Positions 1 through 8,545 of a DNA stretch of 64,000 bases are shown here, piece after piece. Origin of the DNA: Methanobrevibacter ruminantium M1 (lineage in GTDB: Archaea > Methanobacteriota > Methanobacteria > Methanobacteriales > Methanobacteriaceae). A model generated the notes under the pieces. It saw only the letters and a list, made by a program, of their open reading frames with translations, did no database searches and was not told the DNA's origin. The DNA is taken from contig NC_013790.1 in NCBI RefSeq assembly GCF_000024185.1, positions 1,139,501-1,203,500 of the forward strand, read 5' to 3'. Position numbers and translations under genes: made by a program. Positions within the stretch are counted from its first letter, which is position 1, and each line of letters begins with the position of its first letter.

Positions 1-897
1 GATAAAGATATAAAACTTGAAAATTATGAAGTTGATTTTTATGAAGGGGGCATAGAACTGGATTTCGATGATTTGATTATAAATGGAAATGGCAAAACTA
101 TTGATGCTAGAGGAAAATCCCGTATTTTCACAATAAGTGGAAAAAACATCACTCTAAAGCACATTACTTTTAAAAATGGACACTCTTATAAAAATTACGA
201 CAACCCTTTAAATAATAATGGAGGGGCAATAAGAATTAATGCCAATGCAAATCTCACAATAACCGATTGTAAATTTTTAGATAATCTCTCAGAGGATTAT
301 GGTGGAGTTATATATTATAATGGCTCTGGAGACTTAGTTCTCACTGCATCAACAATGAAAGGCAATACTGCAGAAAATGATGGCGGTGCCATATTCAGTA
401 GCGGAGAGGTGAAAATAAATAAATCTAAATTTATCAACAATAGCGGAAATAATGGCGGTGCTATTGCAATTGTAAATAGTAATGATAAAGCATCTGTCAC
501 TGAATCTATTTTTAATGAAAACGCCGCAGATTCGAAAGGAGGAGCAATCTGGTTCCATAATTCAAATATTGCATTGGCAGATTGCACTTTCAATGATAAC
601 TATGCTACTTGTGGAGCGGCAATTTACCAAGAAATAAGCAAGGGAAGCATAAGCAATTCCACTTTTAAGAGGAATTTATCATCTTATGCATATTGGCATG
701 ATGGAAAATTAGTTACTAATAAAAATCATGCTATCTTCATTGATACAGGTTCTGGATTAAATGACTTCAATCAAGATAGAGACAATATCATCAACTGTGA
801 TTTTATAGATAATAATAATAATCTTTATGCTCAGAAACATGATTTAATTAAATCTAGACTTGATGAGCACTTGGCTCTATGGAAACGCAATTTATAA
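1..897 (+). CDS. adhesin-like surface protein, 3' part (truncated by window edge)
   Basis: The reading frame is open from base 1 to the TAA at 895-897, so the start lies outside the window. The roughly 298 visible residues are a string of parallel beta-helix style repeats with recurring GGA(I/V) and NN.A...GGA motifs, as in Pmp/adhesin-like proteins that are abundant in Methanobrevibacter. They are low in Cys and rich in Asn, Ser and Asp. No transmembrane anchor or sorting motif is visible at the C-terminus, which ends in a charged tail; this could mean a secreted protein or a gene shortened at its 3' end. The likely role is a cell-surface or secreted carbohydrate- or partner-binding protein; the ligand is unknown. 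Confidence 0.75.
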   Translation, partial: DKDIKLENYEVDFYEGGIELDFDDLIINGNGKTIDARGKSRIFTISGKNITLKHITFKNGHSYKNYDNPLNNNGGAIRINANANLTITDCKFLDNLSEDYGGVIYYNGSGDLVLTASTMKGNTAENDGGAIFSSGEVKINKSKFINNSGNNGGAIAIVNSNDKASVTESIFNENAADSKGGAIWFHNSNIALADCTFNDNYATCGAAIYQEISKGSISNSTFKRNLSSYAYWHDGKLVTNKNHAIFIDTGSGLNDFNQDRDNIINCDFIDNNNNLYAQKHDLIKSRLDEHLALWKRNL

Positions 898-909
898 TTA
901 TGCTATTGT

Positions 910-1164
910 TTAATTTTCATAGTTTAACGTTTATTTATCGAAAATATAGGGCTTAATTTTCATAGTTAAACGTTTATTTATCGAAAATATAGGGCTTAAT
1001 TTTCATAGTTAAACGTTTATTTATCGAAAATATAGGGCTTAATTTTATAGTTTAACGTTTATTTATCGAAAATATAGGGCTTAATTTTATAGTTTAACGT
1101 TTCTTTAATGAAATAATAATGCTTAATTTTATTGTTAAACGTTTATTTAATGAAAATAATAAGC
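910..1164. repeat. 43-bp tandem repeat, six units
   Basis: Six head-to-tail units (910-952, 953-995, 996-1038, 1039-1080, 1081-1122, 1123-1164) share TTAATTTT..TAG.TTAACG and, in the first four, TATCGAAAATATAGGGC. Units 1-3 are 43 bp and 4-6 are 42 bp, and the last two have drifted. No unique spacers lie between units, so this is not CRISPR. It lies between the 3' ends of the convergent adhesin-like gene and cbiO. The remaining sequence to 1316 is AT-rich with nothing recognisable. Confidence 0.9.
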
Positions 1165-1316
1165 GAAAATAAGCATAAGTTTATAAAAATAAAATTATAT
1201 GTTTAAAGTTATGTGATGAATAGGTGTTTATTTAAAAATGATTTGAAGAAAGTATTAAAACAATTATTAATACTTAATTCATCAAATGTATAAAAAATTC
1301 TTGTTTTATTAAAAGA

Positions 1317-2150
1317 TTAATTTTTATTTAATAATTCTAAGAACTTTTCCTTTGCCTCGTCAATGGTTAAAGGATAGTCATCATTCATATCATATCCTTC
1401 TTTTTCTAGTTCTTGGAATAGCTCTGTAACAATCGGAACTTCAAGATTTGCCTGTTCAAGAATTTCAGGCTGTGCAAATATTTCTTTTGGAGTTCCTTCT
1501 GCAACTAATTCCCCATCAACCAATACAAAGACCTTTTCTGCATAGGTAGGTACAAGGTTTACCTCGTGAGTTGAGATTATTACAGTGATTCCTTCATCAT
1601 TAAGTTCCTTCAATAGATTGCTTAATGCTGTAACCCCTTGAGGGTCTAGCCCTGCTGTAGGCTCATCCAGAACCATTATCTCTGGTTTCATTGCAAGGAT
1701 TCCTGCAATTGCAACCCTTTTCTTCTGACCTCCGCTTAGGTGGTGAGGAGCTGTCTTTTCATATCCGCTCATTCCAACCCTTGCCAATGCCTCTGTCACT
1801 CTTTTTTGAACCTCTTCCATAGGAAGCTTAAGGTTTAGCGGTCCGAATGCAACGTCCTCTTCTACAGTCGGTGCAAAGATTTGGTCATCAGGGTTTTGGA
1901 ATACGATTCCTACCTTCTGTCTGAATTTAAGCAATGATTTCTTGTCATACTTTAGCTCTTCCCCTTTGATGAAGACCTGTCCCTCATCAGGTTCGTATAT
2001 GCCGTTTAAATGAAGGAACAAGGTAGACTTTCCCGCACCGTTTTTTCCTAAAAGAGCAACCATTTGTCCTTCTTCGACCTTTAGGCTAACTCCCTTAAGT
2101 GCTTGATAATCCTTATTATATGAATATTTAATGTTTCTAACTTCTAACAT
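1317..2150 (-). CDS. cbiO: cobalt ECF transporter ATPase CbiO
   Basis: 277-residue ABC ATPase that powers Co2+ uptake together with CbiM, CbiN and CbiQ. Walker A (GKNGAGKST, about residues 35-43), a Q-loop (VFQNPDDQIF), the LSGGQ signature and Walker B followed by LDEPTAGLDP are all intact, and the length is normal. The VFQNPDDQ string is typical of ECF-type ATPases rather than general ABC importers. Its ATG lies one base after the cbiQ stop, and its ribosome-binding site (GGAGG) is inside the cbiQ 3' end, so the two are translationally coupled. The metal is assigned from the cbiMNQO set and the adjacent corrin genes; nickel is the main alternative. Confidence 0.93.
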   Translation of the reverse strand: MLEVRNIKYSYNKDYQALKGVSLKVEEGQMVALLGKNGAGKSTLFLHLNGIYEPDEGQVFIKGEELKYDKKSLLKFRQKVGIVFQNPDDQIFAPTVEEDVAFGPLNLKLPMEEVQKRVTEALARVGMSGYEKTAPHHLSGGQKKRVAIAGILAMKPEIMVLDEPTAGLDPQGVTALSNLLKELNDEGITVIISTHEVNLVPTYAEKVFVLVDGELVAEGTPKEIFAQPEILEQANLEVPIVTELFQELEKEGYDMNDDYPLTIDEAKEKFLELLNKN

Positions 2151-2151
2151 T

Positions 2152-2844
2152 TTATTCCTCCTTTGGCGGTATATAAACCGGAAGCTCTCCGTCGTAGCCT
2201 CTTGAATCTAAACTGTTTTGCAATGTTTCGCTTTTTTCCAATGATCTTAAAAATATATTGCTTACAAGCGATCCTAAGCACTGCAATGAATTCCAATAGG
2301 AATTATACCCTAATCTTGTCTTCTGTGCCTTCTGCATCACATCAATCTCATTTAGGAATATGAAGATTGTATTGTACATCAAAAGCCCTATCTCAATCAC
2401 TATTTTAGGAACCTTAAGTGTTTCCAAACAGTGGAAGATCTTTGCAATAGGTGTTGTAAGGGCTAGGAATCCTAGGATAGGAAAACACCCTAACACTCTG
2501 AAGAATGTGTAGAGACCGTAATGCCATGAGTCGTCGGTGACTACGATTCCAAAGAATCCTGTTTGGTAGATGACCTTTCCGCTTCCGAAGAAGAATATCA
2601 GAAATAGACATGTTATTATAAGGAATGCCATCGGAATGGTCAGGAATTTTATGTAAGAGCGGATGTTTATCTTTGCAACTCCAAGAATTATGATGGAGAA
2701 TAGTATGAACATGAAAATGTCAAAGTACAGGTTGTCCAATGCCAATGTAACAATCAGTAGAATTATGGTTATAAATAATTTATAATAAGGATTTGCTTCG
2801 CTAAGTTCATTGTGATGAGCAATATAATCCATATCAAATTTCAT
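2152..2844 (-). CDS. cbiQ: cobalt ECF transporter transmembrane component CbiQ
   Basis: 230-residue integral membrane protein with several hydrophobic segments. The late cytoplasmic part contains an Arg/Ala-containing coupling stretch (around RLGYNSYWNSLQCLG and SRGYDGELP) of the kind that contacts the ATPases in the CbiQ/EcfT family. It is the scaffold linking CbiO to the CbiMN substrate-binding part. It begins 343 bp downstream of cbiN, a gap filled by tandem repeats, and has its own promoter-like box and a GTGA ribosome-binding site, so cbiQO can probably be transcribed apart from cbiMN. Confidence 0.9.
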   Translation of the reverse strand: MKFDMDYIAHHNELSEANPYYKLFITIILLIVTLALDNLYFDIFMFILFSIIILGVAKINIRSYIKFLTIPMAFLIITCLFLIFFFGSGKVIYQTGFFGIVVTDDSWHYGLYTFFRVLGCFPILGFLALTTPIAKIFHCLETLKVPKIVIEIGLLMYNTIFIFLNEIDVMQKAQKTRLGYNSYWNSLQCLGSLVSNIFLRSLEKSETLQNSLDSRGYDGELPVYIPPKEE

Positions 2845-2848
2845 AAAA

Positions 2849-2893
2849 TCACTAAAGAATCATTATATTGAATAAAAATTTATAAAAAGTCTT
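2849..2893 (-). promoter_or_regulatory. putative cbiQO promoter and RBS
   Basis: On the minus strand, AAGACTTTTTATAAA (2893-2879) resembles an archaeal TATA box about 40 nt before the cbiQ ATG, which would give a leader of about 15 nt. GTGA at 2852-2849 is the ribosome-binding site. The same AAGACTTTTTATAAA box occurs in the upstream tandem repeats. Confidence 0.5.
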
Positions 2894-2939
2894 GTTTTTT
2901 TGTTAACTGAATAAAGTTGTTATTTGGATGTTAAATTTT

Positions 2940-3124
2940 AAAAAGTCTTTTCCACTTTTTTAGTTAAATTCATTTTAGAATTTAAGTTATTATTTTATAA
3001 AAAGTCTTTTCCACTTTTTTAGTTAAATTCATTTTAGAATTTAAGTTATTATTTTATAAAAAGTCTTTTCCACTTTTTTAGTTAAATTCATATTTGAATT
3101 TAAGTTATTTATTTATAAAAAGTT
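2940..3124. repeat. 59-bp tandem repeat inside the cbiMNQO locus
   Basis: Three near-identical 59-bp units (2940-2998, 2999-3057, 3058-about 3116) and the start of a fourth. Read on the minus strand, each contains the promoter-like box ACTTTTTATAAA preceded by AAAGTGGAAAAG. They lie between cbiN and cbiQ, so the repeat may multiply a promoter element for cbiQO. Confidence 0.9.
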
Positions 3125-3159
3125 TTGGTCTAATAAGTATAAGAATAATTTTAAGGTAT

Positions 3160-3200
3160 AAAAAAAGAAAAAAGGGATAAAGAAGATCTATTCTTCTTTA
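3160..3200 (-). terminator. hairpin terminator at the end of cbiN
   Basis: Minus strand: a perfect 9-bp stem TAAAGAAGA / TCTTCTTTA with a 5-nt loop (3200-3178) overlaps the cbiN stop codon. It is followed by CCC and two T-runs (3173-3160). This would end or reduce transcription between cbiMN and cbiQO. Confidence 0.65.
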
Positions 3201-3475
3201 CCTTGTCCTCTCCAGTAGCCGAAGAAGTAACCAATAATGATTGCACCTATAGCTGCTTGAAGAGCGAATAATAAACTTTCTATTTCACCACTAGGTGGTT
3301 CCCATATTGATGAGAACCATGGTTTAAAACCAGATTCTTCAATAGCTTCGCCAGCTGCATCGTCTGCTCCGCCGAAGTATCCATCATCTTCACCAAGACC
3401 GCTGTACATAACTAATGGTGCTATGAAGATTATAGCACAAATGACTGCTAAAATAATTAATGTTGTTCTTTCCAT
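3188..3475 (-). CDS. cbiN: cobalt transport protein CbiN
   Basis: 95-residue small membrane partner of CbiM. It has two hydrophobic helices (about residues 4-25 and 70-90) joined by an acidic extracellular loop containing GLGEDDGYFGGAD and KPWFSSIWEPPSGEIESLLFALQA, the family hallmark. I use the ATG at 3475 rather than the in-frame one at 3496: an AGGTGA ribosome-binding site (3486-3481) sits 5 nt before it and overlaps the cbiM stop, whereas the earlier start would lie inside cbiM. CbiN is needed for cobalt, as distinct from most nickel, ECF transporters. Confidence 0.9.
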   Translation of the reverse strand: MERTTLIILAVICAIIFIAPLVMYSGLGEDDGYFGGADDAAGEAIEESGFKPWFSSIWEPPSGEIESLLFALQAAIGAIIIGYFFGYWRGQGKEE

Positions 3476-3485
3476 ATTAATCACC

Positions 3486-4151
3486 TTATGCTTCATTAGG
3501 AGCTAATACACCTAATTTGTCTAATAATTTTGGTTTGTAAGCTTTTAATCTGTCCCATATGATTACGGTTAAGATACCTTCACCAATAGCTAATGGTACT
3601 TGAGTTACTGCAAAGATAACTAAGAATTTTGTTAATGCGCTGCCAAAAGAAGGAGCAGGGAATGCGAAAGCTAATTGGAATGAAGTAGCCACATAAGTTA
3701 ATAAGTCACCTAAGAATGCTGCAAAGAAAATTGCAATGGTTGATGAAATATTAGCTTTGATGCAAGCTTTGTATACGAGCCAAGCAACGAATGGGCCTAT
3801 AATACCCATTGAGAAAATGTTTGCACCTAAAGTGGTTAATCCGCCGTGAGCAAGTAAGATTGCTTGGAACAAGAGTACGATAGTTGCAAGTACAGCAGTT
3901 ACAGCAGGGCCGAATAATGCTGCACCTAATCCGTTACCACAAGGGTGAGAACAGCTTCCAGTAACGGAAGGGAGTTTTAAAGATGATAAGATGAACATGA
4001 ATGCTCCACTGACAGCGAGTAATGCCTTGGAGTCAGGTGTTTCATCTACAATTTGTTTTATTTGATAGATACCGTAAGCGACAACGATGAATGATACGAC
4101 GAACCATATGATACACCATGTCAAAGGTAAATATCCTTCCATAATGTGCAT
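3486..4151 (-). CDS. cbiM: cobalt ECF transporter substrate-binding component CbiM
   Basis: 221-residue polytopic membrane protein. The N-terminus MHIMEGYLP is the conserved metal-coordinating start of CbiM/NikM, which must lie right at the N-terminus, so this start is firm. A second conserved His-containing segment, [18 protein letters not shown], follows after about 60 residues. A GGAGG ribosome-binding site precedes the ATG. It is the first gene of the importer and is divergent from the corrin biosynthesis genes, with palindromic promoter-proximal sites at 4215-4236 and 4308-4337. Confidence 0.93.
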   Translation of the reverse strand: MHIMEGYLPLTWCIIWFVVSFIVVAYGIYQIKQIVDETPDSKALLAVSGAFMFILSSLKLPSVTGSCSHPCGNGLGAALFGPAVTAVLATIVLLFQAILLAHGGLTTLGANIFSMGIIGPFVAWLVYKACIKANISSTIAIFFAAFLGDLLTYVATSFQLAFAFPAPSFGSALTKFLVIFAVTQVPLAIGEGILTVIIWDRLKAYKPKLLDKLGVLAPNEA

Positions 4152-4214
4152 GTTTTATTTCCTCCAAATATTAAAATAAAAAAATATTATTTTTTAATTC
4201 ACTATATCATATAA

Positions 4215-4236
4215 TGAGCATATTTATATATGCTCA
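4215..4236. promoter_or_regulatory. palindromic operator overlapping a TATA-like box
   Basis: Perfect inverted repeat TGAGCATAT-N4-ATATGCTCA, 64 bp upstream of cbiM. Its centre (TTTATATA, or TATATAAA on the minus strand) resembles a TATA box for cbiM. A half site TGAGCATAT recurs at 4400-4408 nearer cbiL. It suits a dimeric metal- or corrinoid-responsive repressor, but which one is unknown. Confidence 0.5.
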
Positions 4237-4307
4237 AAACATAACTTTATTAAAGTATTGCTAGATTTTTTAGTTGTTGCTATGCAATGCAACTGAAAAT
4301 ACTTCAA

Positions 4308-4337
4308 TAAGTATATTTATATAATAAGTTATACTTA
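4308..4337. promoter_or_regulatory. second inverted repeat in the cbiM-cbiL divergent region
   Basis: TAAGTATA-N14-TATACTTA, 8-bp perfect arms around TTTATATAATAAGT. The wide spacing recalls NikR-type operators (two short arms about 14-16 bp apart), but the arm sequence is not the bacterial NikR consensus. The rest of 4152-4685 is AT-rich, with an imperfect stem-loop near 4271-4293 and a TATA-like AAATTTATAATAG near 4426 that could serve cbiL. I see no cobalamin riboswitch features. Confidence 0.4.
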
Positions 4338-4685
4338 AACTTATTTGACAACATATAAAATTTAGTTGATTTTGATTATTTATTTTATATTAACTAAAAT
4401 GAGCATATTTTTTATCAAAAATTCTTAAATTTATAATAGTGCTCTATTTAAACTTGCTTTAAAATATAATGTGTTTATTTAACTTTAAATTAAATTTAAG
4501 GCTATTTGCTATAATTAATTTAGTTATGTTTCTTATGGTTTTCTAAAATATCTAAATTTAATCATTTAGGTATTTGAAAAATTCATATAAAAACAATTTT
4601 TAGGCATTTTTAAAAATTTATTTTAAAAGCAATTTAAGCATTTTTAAAAAATTCATTTTAAGAAAATAAATTCTAGGGTATTGAA

Positions 4686-5372
4686 ATGGAGAAAGGAAAA
4701 TTATATGGTGTAAGCATTGGCCCGGGAGATCCTGAGCTAATAACTGTAAAGGCAATGAATATAATATCAAAATCCAAGTATATTGCAACTCCTCATACTG
4801 GAACAGGGGAATCCTTGGCATTGTCAATAGTGTCCCAGGCGATAGACTTGTCCAATAAGGAGATAATGCTTTTGGAGTTTCCTATGACAAAGGATAAAGA
4901 TATATTGACTAAAAGCCATAATGAGGCTGCAGAAGCAATTATTAAGGTTCTTGACAGTGGAGAGGATGTTGCAATGTTGAATCTAGGTGATGTTACTATC
5001 TATTCAACTTTTGACTATACTAAGGATAAATTAGTGGAAAGAGGCTATGATGTTCAGGTTATTCCAGGTGTCACAAGCTTTTGTGCATCTGCATCTGAGC
5101 TTAAGATAGGCCTGACAACTATGAATGAGCCTTTGCATATCATTCCAGCAAGCGGAATAGACATTAAAGAAGCTCTTAAGATGCCGGGATCCAAGGTCTT
5201 CATGAAGATTGGAAGGTCAATGCCTAAGCTGATTGAAGCGATTGAGGAACTTGGTCTTCAAGACAATGTTTATGCAGTTGAAAACTGTGGTTTGGAAAAT
5301 GAGAAGGTTTATAAAGGTCTAAAAGAGTTTGATGAAAAAATGGGCTATTTTACTATAGTCGTTGTTAAATAA
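4686..5372 (+). CDS. cbiL: cobalt-precorrin-2 C20-methyltransferase CbiL
   Basis: 228-residue SAM-dependent tetrapyrrole methylase; it adds the C20 methyl group to cobalt-factor/precorrin-2, the first ring methylation after cobalt insertion. The N-terminal GVSIGPGDPELITVKA motif and the central VIPGVTSFCASASELKIGL are typical of CbiL/CobI, and the length is normal. It heads the plus-strand corrin cluster, divergent from the cobalt importer, so both may share one control region. Confidence 0.93.
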   Translation: MEKGKLYGVSIGPGDPELITVKAMNIISKSKYIATPHTGTGESLALSIVSQAIDLSNKEIMLLEFPMTKDKDILTKSHNEAAEAIIKVLDSGEDVAMLNLGDVTIYSTFDYTKDKLVERGYDVQVIPGVTSFCASASELKIGLTTMNEPLHIIPASGIDIKEALKMPGSKVFMKIGRSMPKLIEAIEELGLQDNVYAVENCGLENEKVYKGLKEFDEKMGYFTIVVVK

Positions 5373-5446
5373 AGGCATTAATGATTAATAAAATCATTTA
5401 TTTCCTTACATTAATTTCAATTTAAAATAATCCTTTGGAGATTTTT

Positions 5447-6586
5447 ATGCAAGATAAACGATTAGTAAACCAGCAGTTATTGCGTTGCGGATATACAACA
5501 GGAACATGTGCAGCGGCAGCTTCAAAGGCTGCAACTACCATGCTATTTGAAAAGGAGAGGGTAGATTCAGTCTCTATCACAACTCCAAATCAGACAAGCC
5601 TTAATATAGATGTTCTAAATCCACAATTAACTGATAAGAAGGCATGCTGCTGTATTCAAAAGGATAGCGGAGATGATCCAGACATTACAAATGGAATATT
5701 GGTCTCTGCAGAAGTGTCCTTAACAGAATCTAAGGGTATCAATATCGATGGAGGAAAGGGAGTTGGCAGAGTTACCAAGCCTGGTCTGGACCAGCCGGTG
5801 GGAAATGCTGCAATAAACTCAGTTCCTCGCAAGATGATTGAAGATTCCTTAAATGAATTGGCAAGGCATTATGATTACGATGGAGGATTCAATGTCATCA
5901 TTTCAGTCCCTGAAGGTGAGGAGATAGGCAAGAAAACATTCAATCCGGAACTTGGAATCGTTGGAGGAATTTCCATATTGGGCACAACAGGGATAGTTGA
6001 GCCTATGAGCGCTAAGGCTCTTGCAGATTCAATCAAAGTGGAAATAAGCGTAATTGCAGCAGAGAGCAATGAGTCAATTCTAATATTTTTAGGCAATTTC
6101 GGAAAGAAATTCACCGAAGAAGAGTTAAAATTGTCTACAAGCCCTGGAATAATGTGCAGTAACTTTATAGATGTTGCTTTGGACAGTTCTGTTGAGTATG
6201 GATTTAAGAATATTCTTCTGATTGGACATATAGGCAAATTCGTTAAGCTAGGCATTGGGCTCTTCAATACACACTCCCATAATGGGGACGGCAGAATAGA
6301 AGCATTATTGTCATGTGCTTTAGAGGCGGGAGCTGATTTAGAGACCCTAAAGGCAATAAATGCTTGTGTAACCACCAATGCAGTATTGGATATCTTGTAT
6401 GAAAAGGAGCTATTGGATAAGACCATGGAAATATTAAATGATAGGATTCAGCATAGAATTGATAAAAGGGTGCCTCCAGAGGCGAATATTGGCTTTATTT
6501 GCTTTGCAAATAGTGGAGAGTATGAGGGCATCCTATTTGAAAGCGATAATGCGAAAGAACTAATGACAATTTGGAAAACTGATTAA
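5447..6586 (+). CDS. cbiD: cobalt-precorrin-5B C1-methyltransferase CbiD
   Basis: 379-residue CbiD; it methylates C1 in the anaerobic corrin pathway and is unrelated to the other corrin methylases. The signature CGYTTGTCAAAASKAA lies at residues 14-29, and LIGHIGKFVKLGIGLFNTHS and the late NIGFICFANSG segment fit the family. I choose the ATG at 5447 because GGAG (5437-5440) sits 6 nt before it; the upstream TTG at 5435 lies before that site. It follows cbiL after 74 bp. Confidence 0.93.
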   Translation: MQDKRLVNQQLLRCGYTTGTCAAAASKAATTMLFEKERVDSVSITTPNQTSLNIDVLNPQLTDKKACCCIQKDSGDDPDITNGILVSAEVSLTESKGINIDGGKGVGRVTKPGLDQPVGNAAINSVPRKMIEDSLNELARHYDYDGGFNVIISVPEGEEIGKKTFNPELGIVGGISILGTTGIVEPMSAKALADSIKVEISVIAAESNESILIFLGNFGKKFTEEELKLSTSPGIMCSNFIDVALDSSVEYGFKNILLIGHIGKFVKLGIGLFNTHSHNGDGRIEALLSCALEAGADLETLKAINACVTTNAVLDILYEKELLDKTMEILNDRIQHRIDKRVPPEANIGFICFANSGEYEGILFESDNAKELMTIWKTD

Positions 6587-6705
6587 ATTTATTTATTCAG
6601 TTAATATATAGGCTTAATTAATTTTCAATTATTATATTTATTATTTATCAAATTATAATCATTAAATTATCATTAAAATTATTTAAAAGTAAAAGGAGAA
6701 AAATT

Positions 6706-7461
6706 ATGATTCATTTTGTAGGTGCAGGAAGCGGTGCTGTTGATTTAATAACTGTAAGGGGAGCTAATCTCTTAAAAGAAGCAGATGTAATAATCTATGC
6801 AGGTTCATTAGTCAATCCGGACTTATTGAATTACGCTAAAGACTCCTGTGAAATTTATGACAGTGCTAAAATGACTTTAGATGAAGTATTAGATGTTATG
6901 TTTGAGGCCGAAAAGGAAAATAAGATGACAGTTCGTTTACACACTGGCGACTCCAGTATTTATGGAGCTATCCGTGAGCAGATGGACCGTTTGGATGAGG
7001 TGGAAATTGATTATGATGTTTGTCCTGGAGTCTCAAGCTTTTGCGGTGCTGCAGCATCTTTAAAGGCAGAATATACCCTGCCTGATGTAAGCCAAAGTGT
7101 GATAATCACTCGTATGGCAGGAAGGACTCCGGTTCCCGAAAAGGAAAGCATTGCATCATTTGCAGAGCATGGAGCAACCATGGTTATTTTCTTAAGCACA
7201 GGGCTTCTTAAGGATCTCTCTAAAGAACTTGTCAAGGGAAGATACACTGAAGACACCCCTGCAGCTATTGTCTATAAGGCAACCTGGCCTGATGAGAAGA
7301 TTATGCACTGTACTGTTGGAACTTTGTATGAAACCGCTAAGGAGAATAATGTTACAAAAACAGCTTTAATAATCGTTGGAGATGTTTTAGACAGTGAGTA
7401 TTCCCTTTCACGCCTTTATGCCGATGACTTTTCAACAGAGTTCAGACAGGCTAAAAAATAA
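6706..7461 (+). CDS. cbiF: cobalt-precorrin-4 C11-methyltransferase CbiF
   Basis: 251-residue SAM-dependent methylase of the precorrin family. It begins MIHFVGAGSGAVDLITVRG, the CbiF/CobM version of the nucleotide-binding loop, followed by LHTGDSSIYGAIREQMDRL and CPGVSSFCGAAASL. It acts on cobalt-precorrin-4 before CbiG opens the ring lactone, and cbiG is the next gene. A strong AAAGGAG ribosome-binding site precedes the ATG. Confidence 0.94.
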   Translation: MIHFVGAGSGAVDLITVRGANLLKEADVIIYAGSLVNPDLLNYAKDSCEIYDSAKMTLDEVLDVMFEAEKENKMTVRLHTGDSSIYGAIREQMDRLDEVEIDYDVCPGVSSFCGAAASLKAEYTLPDVSQSVIITRMAGRTPVPEKESIASFAEHGATMVIFLSTGLLKDLSKELVKGRYTEDTPAAIVYKATWPDEKIMHCTVGTLYETAKENNVTKTALIIVGDVLDSEYSLSRLYADDFSTEFRQAKK

Positions 7462-7522
7462 GAATTAAAACCAATCAAATAATCAATGCTTATTTATAGA
7501 ATTTATTGCACAAGAGGTAAAA

Positions 7523-8545
7523 ATGAAGATATCAATCATTGGATTTACAGATAATGGCATGGAAATAGCCTATAAATTATCAAATTCCCTATCAGAGGAT
7601 AATAATATAAGTTTCACTAGATGTGGAAAAGGAGAGTTATCTATTTGGACAGAAGAACATTTTTCAGATAGTGATGCTCTTATATTTATAGGTGCGATAG
7701 GAATAGCCTTAAGGGCAATTGCTCCTTACATTAAGACCAAAACAAAGGATCCTGCCGTTGTTGTAGTGGATGAATTGGGACAATTCTCCATACCTATTCT
7801 ATCAGGGCATATTGGTGGAGCCAATGAATTGGCACTTCAGATAGCAGATATATTAAATGCAATTCCAGTCATTACAACTGCAACTGATATAAATAATCTA
7901 TTTGCAATAGATACTTGGGCAAAAAGCCAAGGATTGAAGATTTTAAATCCAGAATGCATTAAACTGGTTTCATCCAAATTGCTGAAGGGGGAAACAATTC
8001 ATATAAAATCTGATTATCCTATTCAGGGAAACTTGCCCAAGAAGGTCCAAATCAATGATTTAGAAGATTCTAATAGTGATTATGATGTCATAATCAGCCA
8101 TAATGATTATAGTTATATGGAGAATAAGGATATATTGTTATTAATACCTTCAATAATTACAATAGGTATTGGCTGTAGAAAGGATATAAGTTTTGATAAC
8201 ATTGAAAGATCCGTTTTAAATATATTGGATAAGGAGAATTATCATATACTGTCTTTAAATGCAATTGCAAGCATTGATAAGAAGGCTAATGAAAAGGGAA
8301 TATTGGAATTTGCAAGGAAATACAATCTGCCATTCAATACTTATAGTGCTGAAGAGCTGAACAGTCTTGAAGGAGATTTCACAAAGTCAGAATTTGTAAA
8401 AAGCGTTGTGGAAGTGGATAATGTCTGTGAACGTTCCGCAGTCATAGAAAGCAATGGAAACTTGATTAGAAGAAAGGACACTTGTGATGGTGCGGGAGTG
8501 ACTGTTGCTTTGGCAATGATTAATCCTATTCTTTCATGGGATTGA
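7523..8545 (+). CDS. cbiG: cobalt-precorrin-5A hydrolase CbiG
   Basis: 340-residue CbiG, which opens the delta-lactone of cobalt-precorrin-5A and releases the C20 carbon as acetaldehyde. Features include FIGAIGIALRAIAPYIKTKTKDPAV, the central SGHIGGANELA and TATDINN segments, the GIGCRKDIS motif that starts the C-terminal domain, and NVCERSAVI. The stop codon lies inside the first unit of a 30-bp tandem repeat (8540-8701), so the gene's 3' end appears to have seeded that repeat. Confidence 0.92.
   Translation: MKISIIGFTDNGMEIAYKLSNSLSEDNNISFTRCGKGELSIWTEEHFSDSDALIFIGAIGIALRAIAPYIKTKTKDPAVVVVDELGQFSIPILSGHIGGANELALQIADILNAIPVITTATDINNLFAIDTWAKSQGLKILNPECIKLVSSKLLKGETIHIKSDYPIQGNLPKKVQINDLEDSNSDYDVIISHNDYSYMENKDILLLIPSIITIGIGCRKDISFDNIERSVLNILDKENYHILSLNAIASIDKKANEKGILEFARKYNLPFNTYSAEELNSLEGDFTKSEFVKSVVEVDNVCERSAVIESNGNLIRRKDTCDGAGVTVALAMINPILSWD

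Noticed and set aside
315-593. Minus-strand ORFs within the adhesin-like gene
   Set aside because: Antisense of GGA-repeat coding sequence; no start signals.
910-1164. CRISPR array
   Set aside because: Units abut without unique spacers; it is a plain tandem repeat, and no cas genes are present in the window.
4152-4685. Cobalamin riboswitch upstream of cbiL or cbiM
   Set aside because: No B12-box-like or conserved multi-stem core is recognisable; only short palindromes are seen, and these riboswitches are not expected in this group.
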